6,884 nt of DNA from CAYPEK01 sp964409645 (GTDB lineage: Bacteria; UBP15; UBA6099), in the NCBI GenBank assembly GCA_964409645.1, contig CAYPEK010000162.1, forward strand, positions 1 through 6,884. Reading direction: 5' to 3'. The position numbers and the translations under genes are program-made. Below, piece after piece: positions 1 to 6,616 of this stretch; positions within the stretch are counted from its first letter, which is position 1; the number at the start of each line of letters is the position of its first letter. Below the pieces are notes generated by a model. That model saw only the letters and a program-made list of their open reading frames with translations. It was not told the DNA's origin and made no database searches.

Positions 1-984
1 CGTCATAACTTCCCGCAGTCCCCATTCTCCGAGCGCGCCTGAGGCAGTCGTTTTCGCGCCTTTAGGAAGAGCCGAGGCAAGATCGGGGATCGAAATGCCA
101 ATCGGGTTGTCCCTCTTCTCGAAGAACTTCTCCGGATGAAGTATCTGTTCCGTGCTGATCGGCGGCGAACTGTAGGCGCTGTTCAGCAAATCAAAACCGC
201 CAGTCTTCCTGACATGCACCACGAACGCCGTGCCATCGACGAGCGGAAACGCCACCGCGTCCCGCACGGCTTGCGGCGCCGCCGCCAGCTCCGGCTTGCC
301 GATATACGTCACCACCGGCAGAAACTGCTTTATCACATTCTCGGGGCTCGGCAGAAACAGTGCGCTAATCCCGTAGTTGCGCACGAGAAAATCCATCGTC
401 GTCATCAGCGCGTCGCCGTTTACAAGAGCCCGCGCGGCCGCCGCGCGGTCCGGGTCTGCACCCTGCGCTTTCACCAGCGCCCCGACGCCGTAATTGCTGT
501 CGAGCAACCCATAAGCACACTCATGCGCGGCAACGAACTCAGGTTCTGCCACACCGAGCGTCTCCATCGTCTTATCCACAAGCGGCGAAGTCCAGCCGGG
601 CGTCTTCGCTCCCTCAGTGAAAACCACCCGCGCGCCGCCCGGATCGTAATAAGCGCGCGTACGCGCCGAGGCAAAAACGCCAAGATTTTTTTCGAGCGAG
701 TACCCCGCCGGGATCAGTCCGAGAAACTCCCATTGCTTCTGAACAGTCTTCAGCTCCGCGCCGTAAGGAAAGAAAAAGCTCCCGATCGCCGGCGCGGCCT
801 TCTTCGCCTCGGCTGATTTGAGCGTAACCAAGGACAGCGCCGCTTTGTAATCGATACCCCGCAGCAGCGACACCGAATCGCGCGCCACTCCGATCGTCTT
901 GTCCTGAACGGGAGCGGCGATCAGCCTTCCGGCAAGTGCCGCGGCAAACATCACGGACACAAACATCGTAATCGTTTTTTTCAT
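1..984 (-). CDS. Secreted zinc-peptidase-like protein with degenerate HExxH motif (3' end outside window)
   Basis: The frame is open from an ATG at 984 to the window edge, giving 328 residues with no stop, so the C-terminus is missing. Residues 1-24 form a Sec signal peptide (MKK, then a hydrophobic stretch), with cleavage likely after Ala18 (AAALA) or near Ala23/24. The body matches, from memory, a family of predicted metallopeptidases usually annotated as hypothetical: 'GLIPAGYSLEK' (89-99), 'AYYDPGGARVVF' (111-122), a zinc-helix position (149-164), a 'GDA' segment (190-192), 'STEQILHPEKFF' (277-288) and 'IGISIPDL' (296-303). In relatives the zinc helix reads roughly AHELTHALQDQ and is followed by EGDA. 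Here it reads AHECAYGLLDS (His154, Glu155, Tyr158), and EGDA is NGDA with Asn189. The second His and probably the third ligand are therefore absent, so I infer a non-catalytic homologue. Start choice: GAGG lies 8 nt upstream of the ATG and the signal peptide begins there. The precise family assignment is by recollection only. Confidence 0.88.
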   Translation of the reverse strand, partial: MKKTITMFVSVMFAAALAGRLIAAPVQDKTIGVARDSVSLLRGIDYKAALSLVTLKSAEAKKAAPAIGSFFFPYGAELKTVQKQWEFLGLIPAGYSLEKNLGVFASARTRAYYDPGGARVVFTEGAKTPGWTSPLVDKTMETLGVAEPEFVAAHECAYGLLDSNYGVGALVKAQGADPDRAAAARALVNGDALMTTMDFLVRNYGISALFLPSPENVIKQFLPVVTYIGKPELAAAPQAVRDAVAFPLVDGTAFVVHVRKTGGFDLLNSAYSSPPISTEQILHPEKFFEKRDNPIGISIPDLASALPKGAKTTASGALGEWGLREVMT

Positions 985-1043
985 TTGCTTTTCCTCAAAA
1001 AAATAACCGCTTCCCGATTCCGTCGAGCCCGGAAAGCGGCCAT
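981..1043 (-). CDS. Possible 20-codon leader ORF overlapping the terminator and coupled to the next gene
   Basis: The ATG at 1043-1041 is preceded by GAGAGG (1055-1050) with a 6-nt spacer, a good Shine-Dalgarno. The ORF runs 20 codons to a TGA at 983-981, which overlaps the ATG of the downstream gene as ATGA, the classic geometry for translational coupling. The peptide is basic, with Arg at positions 5, 7, 8, 10 and 17 and Lys at 18 and 20, and matches nothing I know. The hairpin described at 997-1039 lies entirely inside it, its first arm starting 4 nt after the ATG, so part of the peptide sequence is dictated by the palindrome. The ribosome sites of the two ORFs are near copies (GAGGAAAACAATG and GAGGAAAAGCAAATG). 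It may be a regulatory leader peptide, or a chance ORF in a short gap. Codon statistics cannot help at this length. Confidence 0.3.
   Translation of the reverse strand: MAAFRARRNREAVIFLRKSK
985..996 (-). promoter_or_regulatory. Ribosome binding site of the downstream secreted protein gene
   Basis: On the minus strand GAGGAAAAGCAA directly precedes the ATG at 984. GAGG (996-993) pairs with the 16S anti-Shine-Dalgarno with an 8-nt spacer. It directly follows the U-run of the terminator, so no promoter fits between terminator and start codon. I see no convincing -10 box in 985-1076. Confidence 0.65.
997..1039 (-). terminator. Intrinsic terminator after the triple-lipase gene
   Basis: On the minus strand the arms at 1039-1030 and 1016-1007 form a 10-bp GC-rich stem with a single U-G wobble, closing a 13-nt loop (1029-1017). 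The U-run TTATTTTTTT (1006-997) follows immediately. On the plus strand the wobble becomes a C/A mismatch and there is no T-run, so the signal is directional. It starts 38 nt past the TAA of the lipase gene and ends 12 nt before the next start codon, so it separates the two genes or acts as an attenuator for the second. Confidence 0.75.
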
Positions 1044-1076
1044 TGTTTTCCTCTCATTTTCACGCCCCGGCCCGCG

Positions 1077-4000
1077 TTAAGGCAGATTTATCACGCAGGG
1101 CTGATACACCTTTATCAGATACGCATGGAACGGCTGCAGTGCGTCCGTCTGCTCGTACTTACCTCCCGTGTAAGCAAGCACTTTTTCATTCACCCAGCCG
1201 CGGCTCACCATCGTCTGCATGTCGATCGTTTCCGTCCCTACCGTGAATGTAATTTGCGAAACAGCAAGCGGTTCGTATGTCCCTATGCCGATCACGTTCC
1301 ATCCCTTGTCGAGCGCTACGGCCCTCAGCGAGGAAGCTGCCGCCTTCGCAACTTTGGTCTTGAATGTTAGCTGGCTCGTCAGCGGCGAATTGAGGTTCTG
1401 CCAGAACGAGCGCCCTCCGCGCACACTCCACGCCTCGGACACATTCATGTAATCCTTGCCCGCGATGTCGAACACCGTCGATCCGCTGTCGAACAGCCCC
1501 GCTATCTGCGTGCGAACGCTGTCCGCGAGTCCGTCAGGCACGTAAATCAGGTTCCAGCCACCTTCAAGGCTCAGATCCGATGTTATGTCCGCAATCGTTT
1601 CTTCAACCGTTTCGGCAATCTCGGTCGCGGCATCCTCAACCGCTGTTTCGACCGCTGCGACAGGATTGACGACCTCCGCCGAAACGACAGCGCTCTCGTT
1701 CCCCGCGGCGTCGCGGAATTTGACATAGACCTTCTTGGTTCCGTCGCCGCTTGGCAACGTCCACTGCTTTTTAGCGGCATACGACTCCCATATCGCACCG
1801 ACGAAATCGTCCGTGTTCCACACCATCATGTCCTTCAGCCCGACGCCGAGAATCCCGTACGACTTGTCGAGCTGGAGCAGGTTGAGCCGCGTGTAAGTGT
1901 CGGAGTTGTCGGCCGCCGTTATCACGAGGTTGGCGGCAGCGCCGTCCGACGTCGGCGTGGCGATCACCGCGCCCGCCGGAGCCGTCCGGTCGAGCACAAT
2001 GTAATCCACATACACGGCCGATTCGGTGTTCGTGTCCGCCGAGCGGAACTTCACATAAACCGCCTTCAGTCCGTCGTCGCCGTCGAGCGTCCAGTTCACA
2101 TTGTCCGCCAGCGTCTGCCACGTCGCGCCCGCGAAATTTTTGTCGCTTGAAATCATCATCTCGCCCGCGGGATACTCCGGCGCGTTGTGATTGTAGTAGT
2201 TGATCTTCAGCACCACATTCGGGTCCGGCGTCACCATACTTGTCTTCTTTATATAGACCGGTATCTGGTCGATGCCGTGGCCGATGTCGAGCGACAGCGC
2301 GTTGATCACATATTTGTAAACCTCATCGTTGAAGAGAATCGTCGCGTGGTTGTAGCCATTCGTGACGATATTCAGCGCGCCCGCGTAGAATGCGTTCTCC
2401 GGCGGATATATCGTCGTGTCGCCGTTCGAGAATATCGCCGTGTAATCGACGGTGCCGATCAGGTTGTTCTTCTCGTTGAGCAGCTTAAGGAAATCGCTGC
2501 CGATCTCCATCTGCCGCGACGCCTCGCCCGGCCCGATCGACGCGACCGACGTGCCCCGGTGCGGCGTGCTGATCGTGATCAGGTCGTCCACCGTACCCGA
2601 GCCGCCGAGGAACTGCACGTAATACCGCGCCACGAGACCGCCCTCGCTGTGACACACAAGGTCCACTTGAGTCGCGCCCGTCTCCGCGAGAACTTTCTGC
2701 ACGAAACTCGCCAGCTCGCCCGCGCTCACCGTCACATCCTGCATCCCGGCCTCGCTCAGCGTTATCACATACGTTTTATAGCCTTCCGCCTTCATCTTCT
2801 CGACGTAATACACCCAGTTGAGGTACGAGCTTACGTCGCCGACGATCGAGCCCATGTAGCCGTGCACGAACACAACCGGATCCTTGTCGGCTTCCTGCGC
2901 CATGAACCCGTTCACTCGGTCGAACACATAGAGCGAAACCGAAACCGCCGCGCTTTCGTTGCCCGCCGCATCCCGGAACTTCGCGTAAACCGTCTTGTTG
3001 CCGGCGCCCGAAGTCACATTCCATTCCTTCGTCGCCGCGACCGGCTCCCACGCCGCGCCGGCGAAATCCGCCGAGTTGCTGATCATCATCTCCGTCGCGC
3101 CGATGCCGAGTATCCCGTACGCCTCAGTCAGGTTCGTCACCTTGAACTCGCCGTACTTATCCGCATTGTCGGAAACCGAAATGTTGAGCGTCAGCTTCGT
3201 CTCGCCCGCCGCGGGAGTCGCCGCAACGGCGATGCTCCCCGACGGCGCCGTCCGGTCGAGCACGATGTAATCCGCGTACGACGGCGACTCCACGCCGTCC
3301 GCCCCGCGGAATTTCACATGCACGCCGAGCAGACCCTCCGATTTACCGGCCACGCTCACAACCGCCGTCTGCGACACCGCCTGCCACGACGCGCCCGCGA
3401 ACAGCGGGTCGGTCGATACCATCATCTGCGTAATCGGCGTCGTCGGCGCGTAGTGGTTGCACGGCCTCAGCGCAAGCTCAAGCGTATTGCTCTTCGTCAC
3501 CATAATCGGCTGCTTGATCTCCACCGGCCGCACGCCTTTCGCAAACAGATACTTGTACGCCAGCGCGTTCTTCACAGCCGTGTAAACCTCCGGGCTGAAC
3601 AGAATTCCCGCGTGGCCGTATATCACGTAATTGATGTTCACCGCTCCGTCGTAGAACCCGTTCTTTCCGGGCACAACAACCTCGTCTCCGTGGCTGAACA
3701 GCGCGGTGTATTCGAGATCGCCCGGAAGCGTGTCGCCGCTGTTCAGTTCCCGCAGGAACGAGCTCGCGACCTCCATCTGGCGCGCCGCCTCTCCCGGCCC
3801 GATCGACGCAACCGTCGTCCCGCGGTGCGGGGTGCTGATCGTCACCAGATCGTTCACGTACGCCGTCCCGCCGAGATTCTTTATGTAATACCGCGCCACG
3901 AGGCCGCCCTCGCTGTGGCACACAACATCCACCTTCGACGCGCCTGTCTTCGACAGCACGTCCGCCACGAACGCCTGCAGTTCCGCCGCGCTCTTCTTCA

Positions 4001-5534
4001 CGTCCTGCAGCCCGGCGTCCGACAGTGCTATGCGGTAAACGTCGAACCCGTCCGCCTTCAGTTTTTCATAGATATAAACCCAGTTTATGTACGCGCTCAC
4101 ATCGCCGACGATCGAGCCCATGTAGCCATGCACCAGAACGACCGGCTGCTTGCCGGACTCCGAGATCATCCCTATGTCGCCCGCATTCGGGTCGATCACG
4201 CGAACCGTGTCGGTGATCGCGCCGCTCTCGTTGCCCGCGCCGTCGCGCAGCTTCACATACACAGTGCGCACACCCGAGCCGGCGCCGAGATTCACCGTCG
4301 TGTCCGCCGCGAACGGCTGCCACGACGCGCCCGCGAAATCCGCGCTCGTGCTAACCATCATCTCTTTTACGCCGAGATCGCTGATCCCGTATGCGGTCAG
4401 AATATTCCAGCCGTTGAGCTTCTTGTAGTTGTCGCTGTTGTCCGACGCGTCGATGTGCACCGGCACCGTCGTCTCGGTCGTCGCATCCGGCCCCACGTTC
4501 ACGCTGCCCGTCGGCGCGTGCGAGTCGTAGAAAATATAATCGACGTACGTCGGCGACTCCTTCGGCATCAGAAAATTGCTGCCGTCCTTGAACTTCACAT
4601 AAACAGCCTTCAGGCCGTCCGAACTCGTGTCGAGGTTCCATGTCTTCGTATCGCTGAAATCTTCCCAGTCGCCCGACAGCAGATACTGGTTGCTGCTCAC
4701 CTTCATCTTGCGGACGCTCGCGTCCCAGTCGTAATGGTTGAACTTCTTCAGCTTCAGCGTGACCGTTCCCTTGTTCGTCGTCATCTTGTCCTTGACGATC
4801 TCGACCGGGATCGCGTCGTGCCCATCGGCAATGTCCGTGTCTATCGCCGTCTTCGCCATCTGATAGACGAACTCGTTGAACATGATGCCGCCATGCCCGA
4901 GCAGATTCACGTTCATATTCACCGCGCCGCGCAGGAATGCGTTTTCCTGCGGCACAACTATCTCGTCGTGATTGCTGAAAATCGCCGTGTAATCGATCTC
5001 GCCGGGGAGATACGGGTCACTGTCGAGGTCCGCTATGAACGAGCTGCCGACCTCCATCTGCCGCGCTGCTTCGCCCGGTCCGATCGACGCAACCGTCGTG
5101 CCTCTGTGCGGCGTGCTCAGGAACACAAGGTCGTCCACCTTGCTCACGCCGCCGAGGTTTTTGATGTAATACCGCGAGACGAGCCCGCCCTCGCTGTGGC
5201 AGATGATGTCAACTTTACTCTTGCCCGTGCGTGCGAGAACCCCGTCTATAAAGCTGCTCAATGCCTGCGCGCTGACTTTCACGTCGCCCAGCGCGCCGTC
5301 CGGCAGCGCGATCCACGACACGTCGTATCCGTCGATTTTCAGGCGCGTAATGTAATAACCCCAGTACACGTCCACCGACGCCATCCCGAGCACCGATCCG
5401 AAGTACCCGTGAACAAGCACCACCGGTTCCTTGTGATCCTCTTTCGAGAGCATTCCGGCGCGCGCGTTGCCGCACACTCCGAGCAACGCTAAAGTCAAAG
5501 CCGCAATGAAAATGCCGTTGATAGCTTTCTTCAT
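1077..5534 (-). CDS. Secreted protein with three tandem lipase domains, paired Ig-like domains and a C-terminal GWN module
   Basis: This is a complete 1485-residue ORF. Residues 1-26 are a Sec signal peptide with an ARA cleavage site (24-26). Three modules follow: lipase 35-237 with Ig-like pair ~243-447; lipase 462-664 with pair ~670-870; lipase 884-1086 with pair ~1092-1289. Each lipase domain is an alpha/beta hydrolase of the Lipase_2/PGAP1-like type: an oxyanion-type HGY(F/M)GS, a CHSEGG nucleophile elbow, STPHRGT, and a GPGEA(A/S)RQME segment. The inferred triads are Ser114/Asp190/His214, Ser541/Asp617/His641 and Ser963/Asp1039/His1063, with identical spacing in all three copies, so all sites look intact. 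Residues 1291-1320 are an Ala/Glu-rich helical linker, and 1324-1485 hold two 'GWN' repeats. Substrate is unknown; ester or lipid hydrolysis outside the cytoplasm is inferred. No lipobox, LPXTG or PEP-CTERM signal is visible. The start is set by the signal peptide; the Shine-Dalgarno is weak (GGTG, 5 nt upstream). It has its own promoter and terminator. Confidence 0.95.
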   Translation of the reverse strand: MKKAINGIFIAALTLALLGVCGNARAGMLSKEDHKEPVVLVHGYFGSVLGMASVDVYWGYYITRLKIDGYDVSWIALPDGALGDVKVSAQALSSFIDGVLARTGKSKVDIICHSEGGLVSRYYIKNLGGVSKVDDLVFLSTPHRGTTVASIGPGEAARQMEVGSSFIADLDSDPYLPGEIDYTAIFSNHDEIVVPQENAFLRGAVNMNVNLLGHGGIMFNEFVYQMAKTAIDTDIADGHDAIPVEIVKDKMTTNKGTVTLKLKKFNHYDWDASVRKMKVSSNQYLLSGDWEDFSDTKTWNLDTSSDGLKAVYVKFKDGSNFLMPKESPTYVDYIFYDSHAPTGSVNVGPDATTETTVPVHIDASDNSDNYKKLNGWNILTAYGISDLGVKEMMVSTSADFAGASWQPFAADTTVNLGAGSGVRTVYVKLRDGAGNESGAITDTVRVIDPNAGDIGMISESGKQPVVLVHGYMGSIVGDVSAYINWVYIYEKLKADGFDVYRIALSDAGLQDVKKSAAELQAFVADVLSKTGASKVDVVCHSEGGLVARYYIKNLGGTAYVNDLVTISTPHRGTTVASIGPGEAARQMEVASSFLRELNSGDTLPGDLEYTALFSHGDEVVVPGKNGFYDGAVNINYVIYGHAGILFSPEVYTAVKNALAYKYLFAKGVRPVEIKQPIMVTKSNTLELALRPCNHYAPTTPITQMMVSTDPLFAGASWQAVSQTAVVSVAGKSEGLLGVHVKFRGADGVESPSYADYIVLDRTAPSGSIAVAATPAAGETKLTLNISVSDNADKYGEFKVTNLTEAYGILGIGATEMMISNSADFAGAAWEPVAATKEWNVTSGAGNKTVYAKFRDAAGNESAAVSVSLYVFDRVNGFMAQEADKDPVVFVHGYMGSIVGDVSSYLNWVYYVEKMKAEGYKTYVITLSEAGMQDVTVSAGELASFVQKVLAETGATQVDLVCHSEGGLVARYYVQFLGGSGTVDDLITISTPHRGTSVASIGPGEASRQMEIGSDFLKLLNEKNNLIGTVDYTAIFSNGDTTIYPPENAFYAGALNIVTNGYNHATILFNDEVYKYVINALSLDIGHGIDQIPVYIKKTSMVTPDPNVVLKINYYNHNAPEYPAGEMMISSDKNFAGATWQTLADNVNWTLDGDDGLKAVYVKFRSADTNTESAVYVDYIVLDRTAPAGAVIATPTSDGAAANLVITAADNSDTYTRLNLLQLDKSYGILGVGLKDMMVWNTDDFVGAIWESYAAKKQWTLPSGDGTKKVYVKFRDAAGNESAVVSAEVVNPVAAVETAVEDAATEIAETVEETIADITSDLSLEGGWNLIYVPDGLADSVRTQIAGLFDSGSTVFDIAGKDYMNVSEAWSVRGGRSFWQNLNSPLTSQLTFKTKVAKAAASSLRAVALDKGWNVIGIGTYEPLAVSQITFTVGTETIDMQTMVSRGWVNEKVLAYTGGKYEQTDALQPFHAYLIKVYQPCVINLP
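1080..1565 (-). other. C-terminal domain with two 'GWN' repeats, possible surface or ligand-binding module
   Basis: Residues 1324-1485 follow the Ala/Glu-rich linker. Half-repeat A starts LEGGWNLIYVP (1323-1333) and includes SVRGGRSFWQNL. Half-repeat B starts LDKGWNVIGIG (1408-1418) and includes VLAYTGGKYEQTDALQPFHAYLIKV. Similar 'GWNLI..P ... Y ... L.PG.gYw' modules are found at the ends of large exported proteins in several bacterial groups (recollection). Their role is not established; anchoring or binding is a guess. The protein ends directly after this domain. Confidence 0.6.
1665..2885 (-). repeat. Module 3 of the intragenic triplication (lipase + two Ig-like domains)
   Basis: Residues 884-1290. 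Triad Ser963/Asp1039/His1063, offset exactly 422 residues from module 2. The acid segment reads SNGDTTIYP rather than the HDEIVVP or GDEVVVP of the other copies, but the Asp and His (YNHATILF) are kept. Codons differ widely from the other copies even where residues match, so this is an old duplication held by protein-level selection. Confidence 0.9.
2886..4151 (-). repeat. Module 2 of the intragenic triplication (lipase + two Ig-like domains)
   Basis: Residues 462-883. Triad Ser541/Asp617/His641, offset exactly 427 residues from module 1. In the N-terminal half of the lipase domain it is closest to copy 3 (53 of 78 by hand count). In the next 105 residues it is slightly closer to copy 1 (68) than to copy 3 (63). 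The second Ig-like domain ends with the regular 'VYAKFRDAAGNES'. Confidence 0.9.
4152..5432 (-). repeat. Module 1 of the intragenic triplication (lipase + two Ig-like domains)
   Basis: Residues 35-461. The repeat begins almost at the mature N-terminus: 'GML(S)KED' at 27-33 matches the linkers before modules 2 and 3. Ser114, Asp190 and His214 form the inferred triad. It is the most divergent copy in the N-terminal half of the lipase domain. My ungapped hand count over 78 residues from HGY to GGLV is 43 identical to copy 2 and 38 to copy 3. The first Ig-like domain (~243-337) is irregular, with SSNQYLLSGDWEDF replacing the usual 'DxxFAGAxWQ'. Confidence 0.9.
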
Positions 5535-5560
5535 GGGAGCACCCGTCTATTCAGTTGTTC

Positions 5561-5582
5561 CCGGACAGCACAATGCTTCCGG
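5561..5582 (-). promoter_or_regulatory. 5'-UTR hairpin upstream of the triple-lipase gene
   Basis: CCGGA and TCCGG form a 5-bp lower stem, and AGCA/TGCT a 4-bp upper stem with a single bulged base and a triloop. It lies between the predicted transcription start near 5620 and the ATG at 5534, ending 26 nt before the start codon. No U-run follows on either strand, so it is not an intrinsic terminator. It may stabilise the mRNA or affect translation; that is inference. Confidence 0.45.
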
Positions 5583-5595
5583 CCAAATATAGAAA

Positions 5596-5617
5596 TAGTA
5601 ATGTTACTAAATACTAA
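5596..5617. repeat. Inverted and direct repeat cluster just downstream of the predicted start site
   Basis: On the plus strand TAGTAA and TTACTA (5596-5609) form 6-bp arms around a 2-bp centre. TACTAA occurs twice, at 5605-5610 and 5612-5617, at a 7-bp period. The cluster covers roughly +4 to +25 relative to the predicted start of the lipase transcript, a plausible operator position. The stretch is very AT-rich, so chance is a real alternative. Confidence 0.3.
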
Positions 5618-5626
5618 TACGATTCG

Positions 5627-5655
5627 ATTATATCAAATTATTACTTTTGTGTTAA
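5627..5655 (-). promoter_or_regulatory. Sigma-70-type promoter of the triple-lipase gene
   Basis: On the minus strand the -35 element TTAACA (5655-5650, 5 of 6 to consensus) and the perfect -10 element TATAAT (5632-5627) are 17 bp apart. TG at 5635-5634 adds an extended -10 (TGATATAAT). Transcription would start near 5620, giving a leader of about 85 nt. It lies in the AT-rich gap after murB, so the lipase gene can be transcribed independently of murB. Confidence 0.65.
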
Positions 5656-5694
5656 TGTTCTTTGAATTTAAATATATTCGAGGTGTTTATCTCT

Positions 5695-6609
5695 TCAGAT
5701 AATTCTTACTTCCGGTTCGAGACAAACACCGAACATTTCCTCGACACGGCGAGCCACCTCGTCCGCCAGTGAGAGCACATCCGCACACGTCGCGCCGCCC
5801 GCGTTCACCAGAAAATTTGCGTGCGCCCGTGAAACCTCCGCGCCGCCCACTCGCAGCCCCTTCAGCCCGGCCTTGTCGATCAGCAGACCGGCCGGCTCGT
5901 GCGGTGGCGACGGGTTCTTGAAAAAGCTGCCCGCCGACGGCATCCCGTGCGGCTGCATCCGCTTCCGCTTTTCGTTGATCGTCTCGATATACTCGGCCAG
6001 TTTCGCCGGGTCGTCCTCTTCGAGTGCGAAACCGACCCGCGTAATCACACGTTCGGGATATTTCTGGAACACACTCCAACGGTAGCTCACCACCGTCCCG
6101 AATTTCAGCTCCGACGCCTCGACACGCACGCGTGCGCCCGTACCGTCTATGTAATCAATGTGGTCCACAGAAAGTGTAATCCACTGGTTGAACGCGCCGA
6201 CGTTCATGAAAATTGCGCCGCCGATCGTGCCGGGGATTCCCGCGAGCGATTCCAGCCCCGCGAGGCCCTTTCCGGCCGTCGTCTTCGCTACACCCGCGAG
6301 AACCGCCCCCGCGCCCGCCTCAAGCGCGCATCCGTCGAACTTCACATCGGACAACCCTTTGCCGATCCGGACGACGCAGCCCCGGTAGCCTGAGTCGCTG
6401 AACAGCAAATTCGAGCCGAGGCCAATTACGATGTGCGGGATTCCCTCCGCACGCAGAAATCCGAGCGCCGTCGCGAGATCGTCCTCGACCACAGGCTCGA
6501 AAAACGCGTCCGCCGGGCCACCGATCCGGAACGTCGTGTGCTTCGACAGCGGTTCCCCCTCGGCAACCACCCCCGCGACACGCTTTTTAAGTTCGCCGAT
6601 CCAGTTCAT
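5695..6609 (-). CDS. murB: UDP-N-acetylenolpyruvoylglucosamine reductase (MurB)
   Basis: MurB is the cytoplasmic flavoenzyme that reduces UDP-GlcNAc-enolpyruvate to UDP-MurNAc with NADPH, the second committed step of peptidoglycan synthesis. All family landmarks are present in 304 residues: PLSKHTTFRIGGPAD (20-34), the FAD-binding GLGSNLLFSDSGYRG (63-77), AGIPGTIGGAIFMNVGAF (123-140), the YR pair (Tyr176, Arg177), the catalytic-serine segment PSAGSFFKNP (224-233, Ser228), AGLKG (247-251) and the C-terminal LEPEVRII (297-304) holding the catalytic Glu. The short length without the E. coli-type insertions fits a type II MurB. The ATG at 6609 is the only canonical start, since an in-frame TAA lies upstream, and it leaves a normal N-terminus. 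There is no Shine-Dalgarno, and an extended -10 box sits just upstream. gmhA ends 72 bp upstream on the same strand. Confidence 0.97.
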   Translation of the reverse strand: MNWIGELKKRVAGVVAEGEPLSKHTTFRIGGPADAFFEPVVEDDLATALGFLRAEGIPHIVIGLGSNLLFSDSGYRGCVVRIGKGLSDVKFDGCALEAGAGAVLAGVAKTTAGKGLAGLESLAGIPGTIGGAIFMNVGAFNQWITLSVDHIDYIDGTGARVRVEASELKFGTVVSYRWSVFQKYPERVITRVGFALEEDDPAKLAEYIETINEKRKRMQPHGMPSAGSFFKNPSPPHEPAGLLIDKAGLKGLRVGGAEVSRAHANFLVNAGGATCADVLSLADEVARRVEEMFGVCLEPEVRII

Positions 6610-6616
6610 TTCGTGA

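Noticed and set aside
136..816. A plus-strand 226-codon frame opposite the peptidase-like gene
   Set aside because: Its product is Arg-rich with no family signature; the minus strand carries a signal peptide and conserved motifs throughout the same interval.
995..1057. A second 20-codon minus-strand frame starting at 1057 in another frame
   Set aside because: It has no good Shine-Dalgarno, ends before the next gene, and lacks the ATGA coupling seen for the frame at 1043.
5472..5486. Possible lipoprotein signal (LLGVC, Cys21) in the lipase protein
   Set aside because: Val at the -1 position does not fit a lipobox, and a good signal peptidase I site (ARA) follows at 24-26.
2187..5492. A plus-strand open frame of about 1100 codons opposite the lipase gene
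   Set aside because: Its product is Arg/His/Val-rich with no recognisable domain and echoes the threefold repeat of the minus-strand gene. It is an antisense shadow created by GC-rich codon use.
5640..5694. A terminator directly after murB
   Set aside because: The AT-rich GAAT...ATTC pairing is weak and no U-run follows a GC stem. I see no convincing intrinsic terminator here.
5899..6393. A plus-strand 164-codon frame inside murB
   Set aside because: It is antisense to an unambiguous, fully conserved murB.
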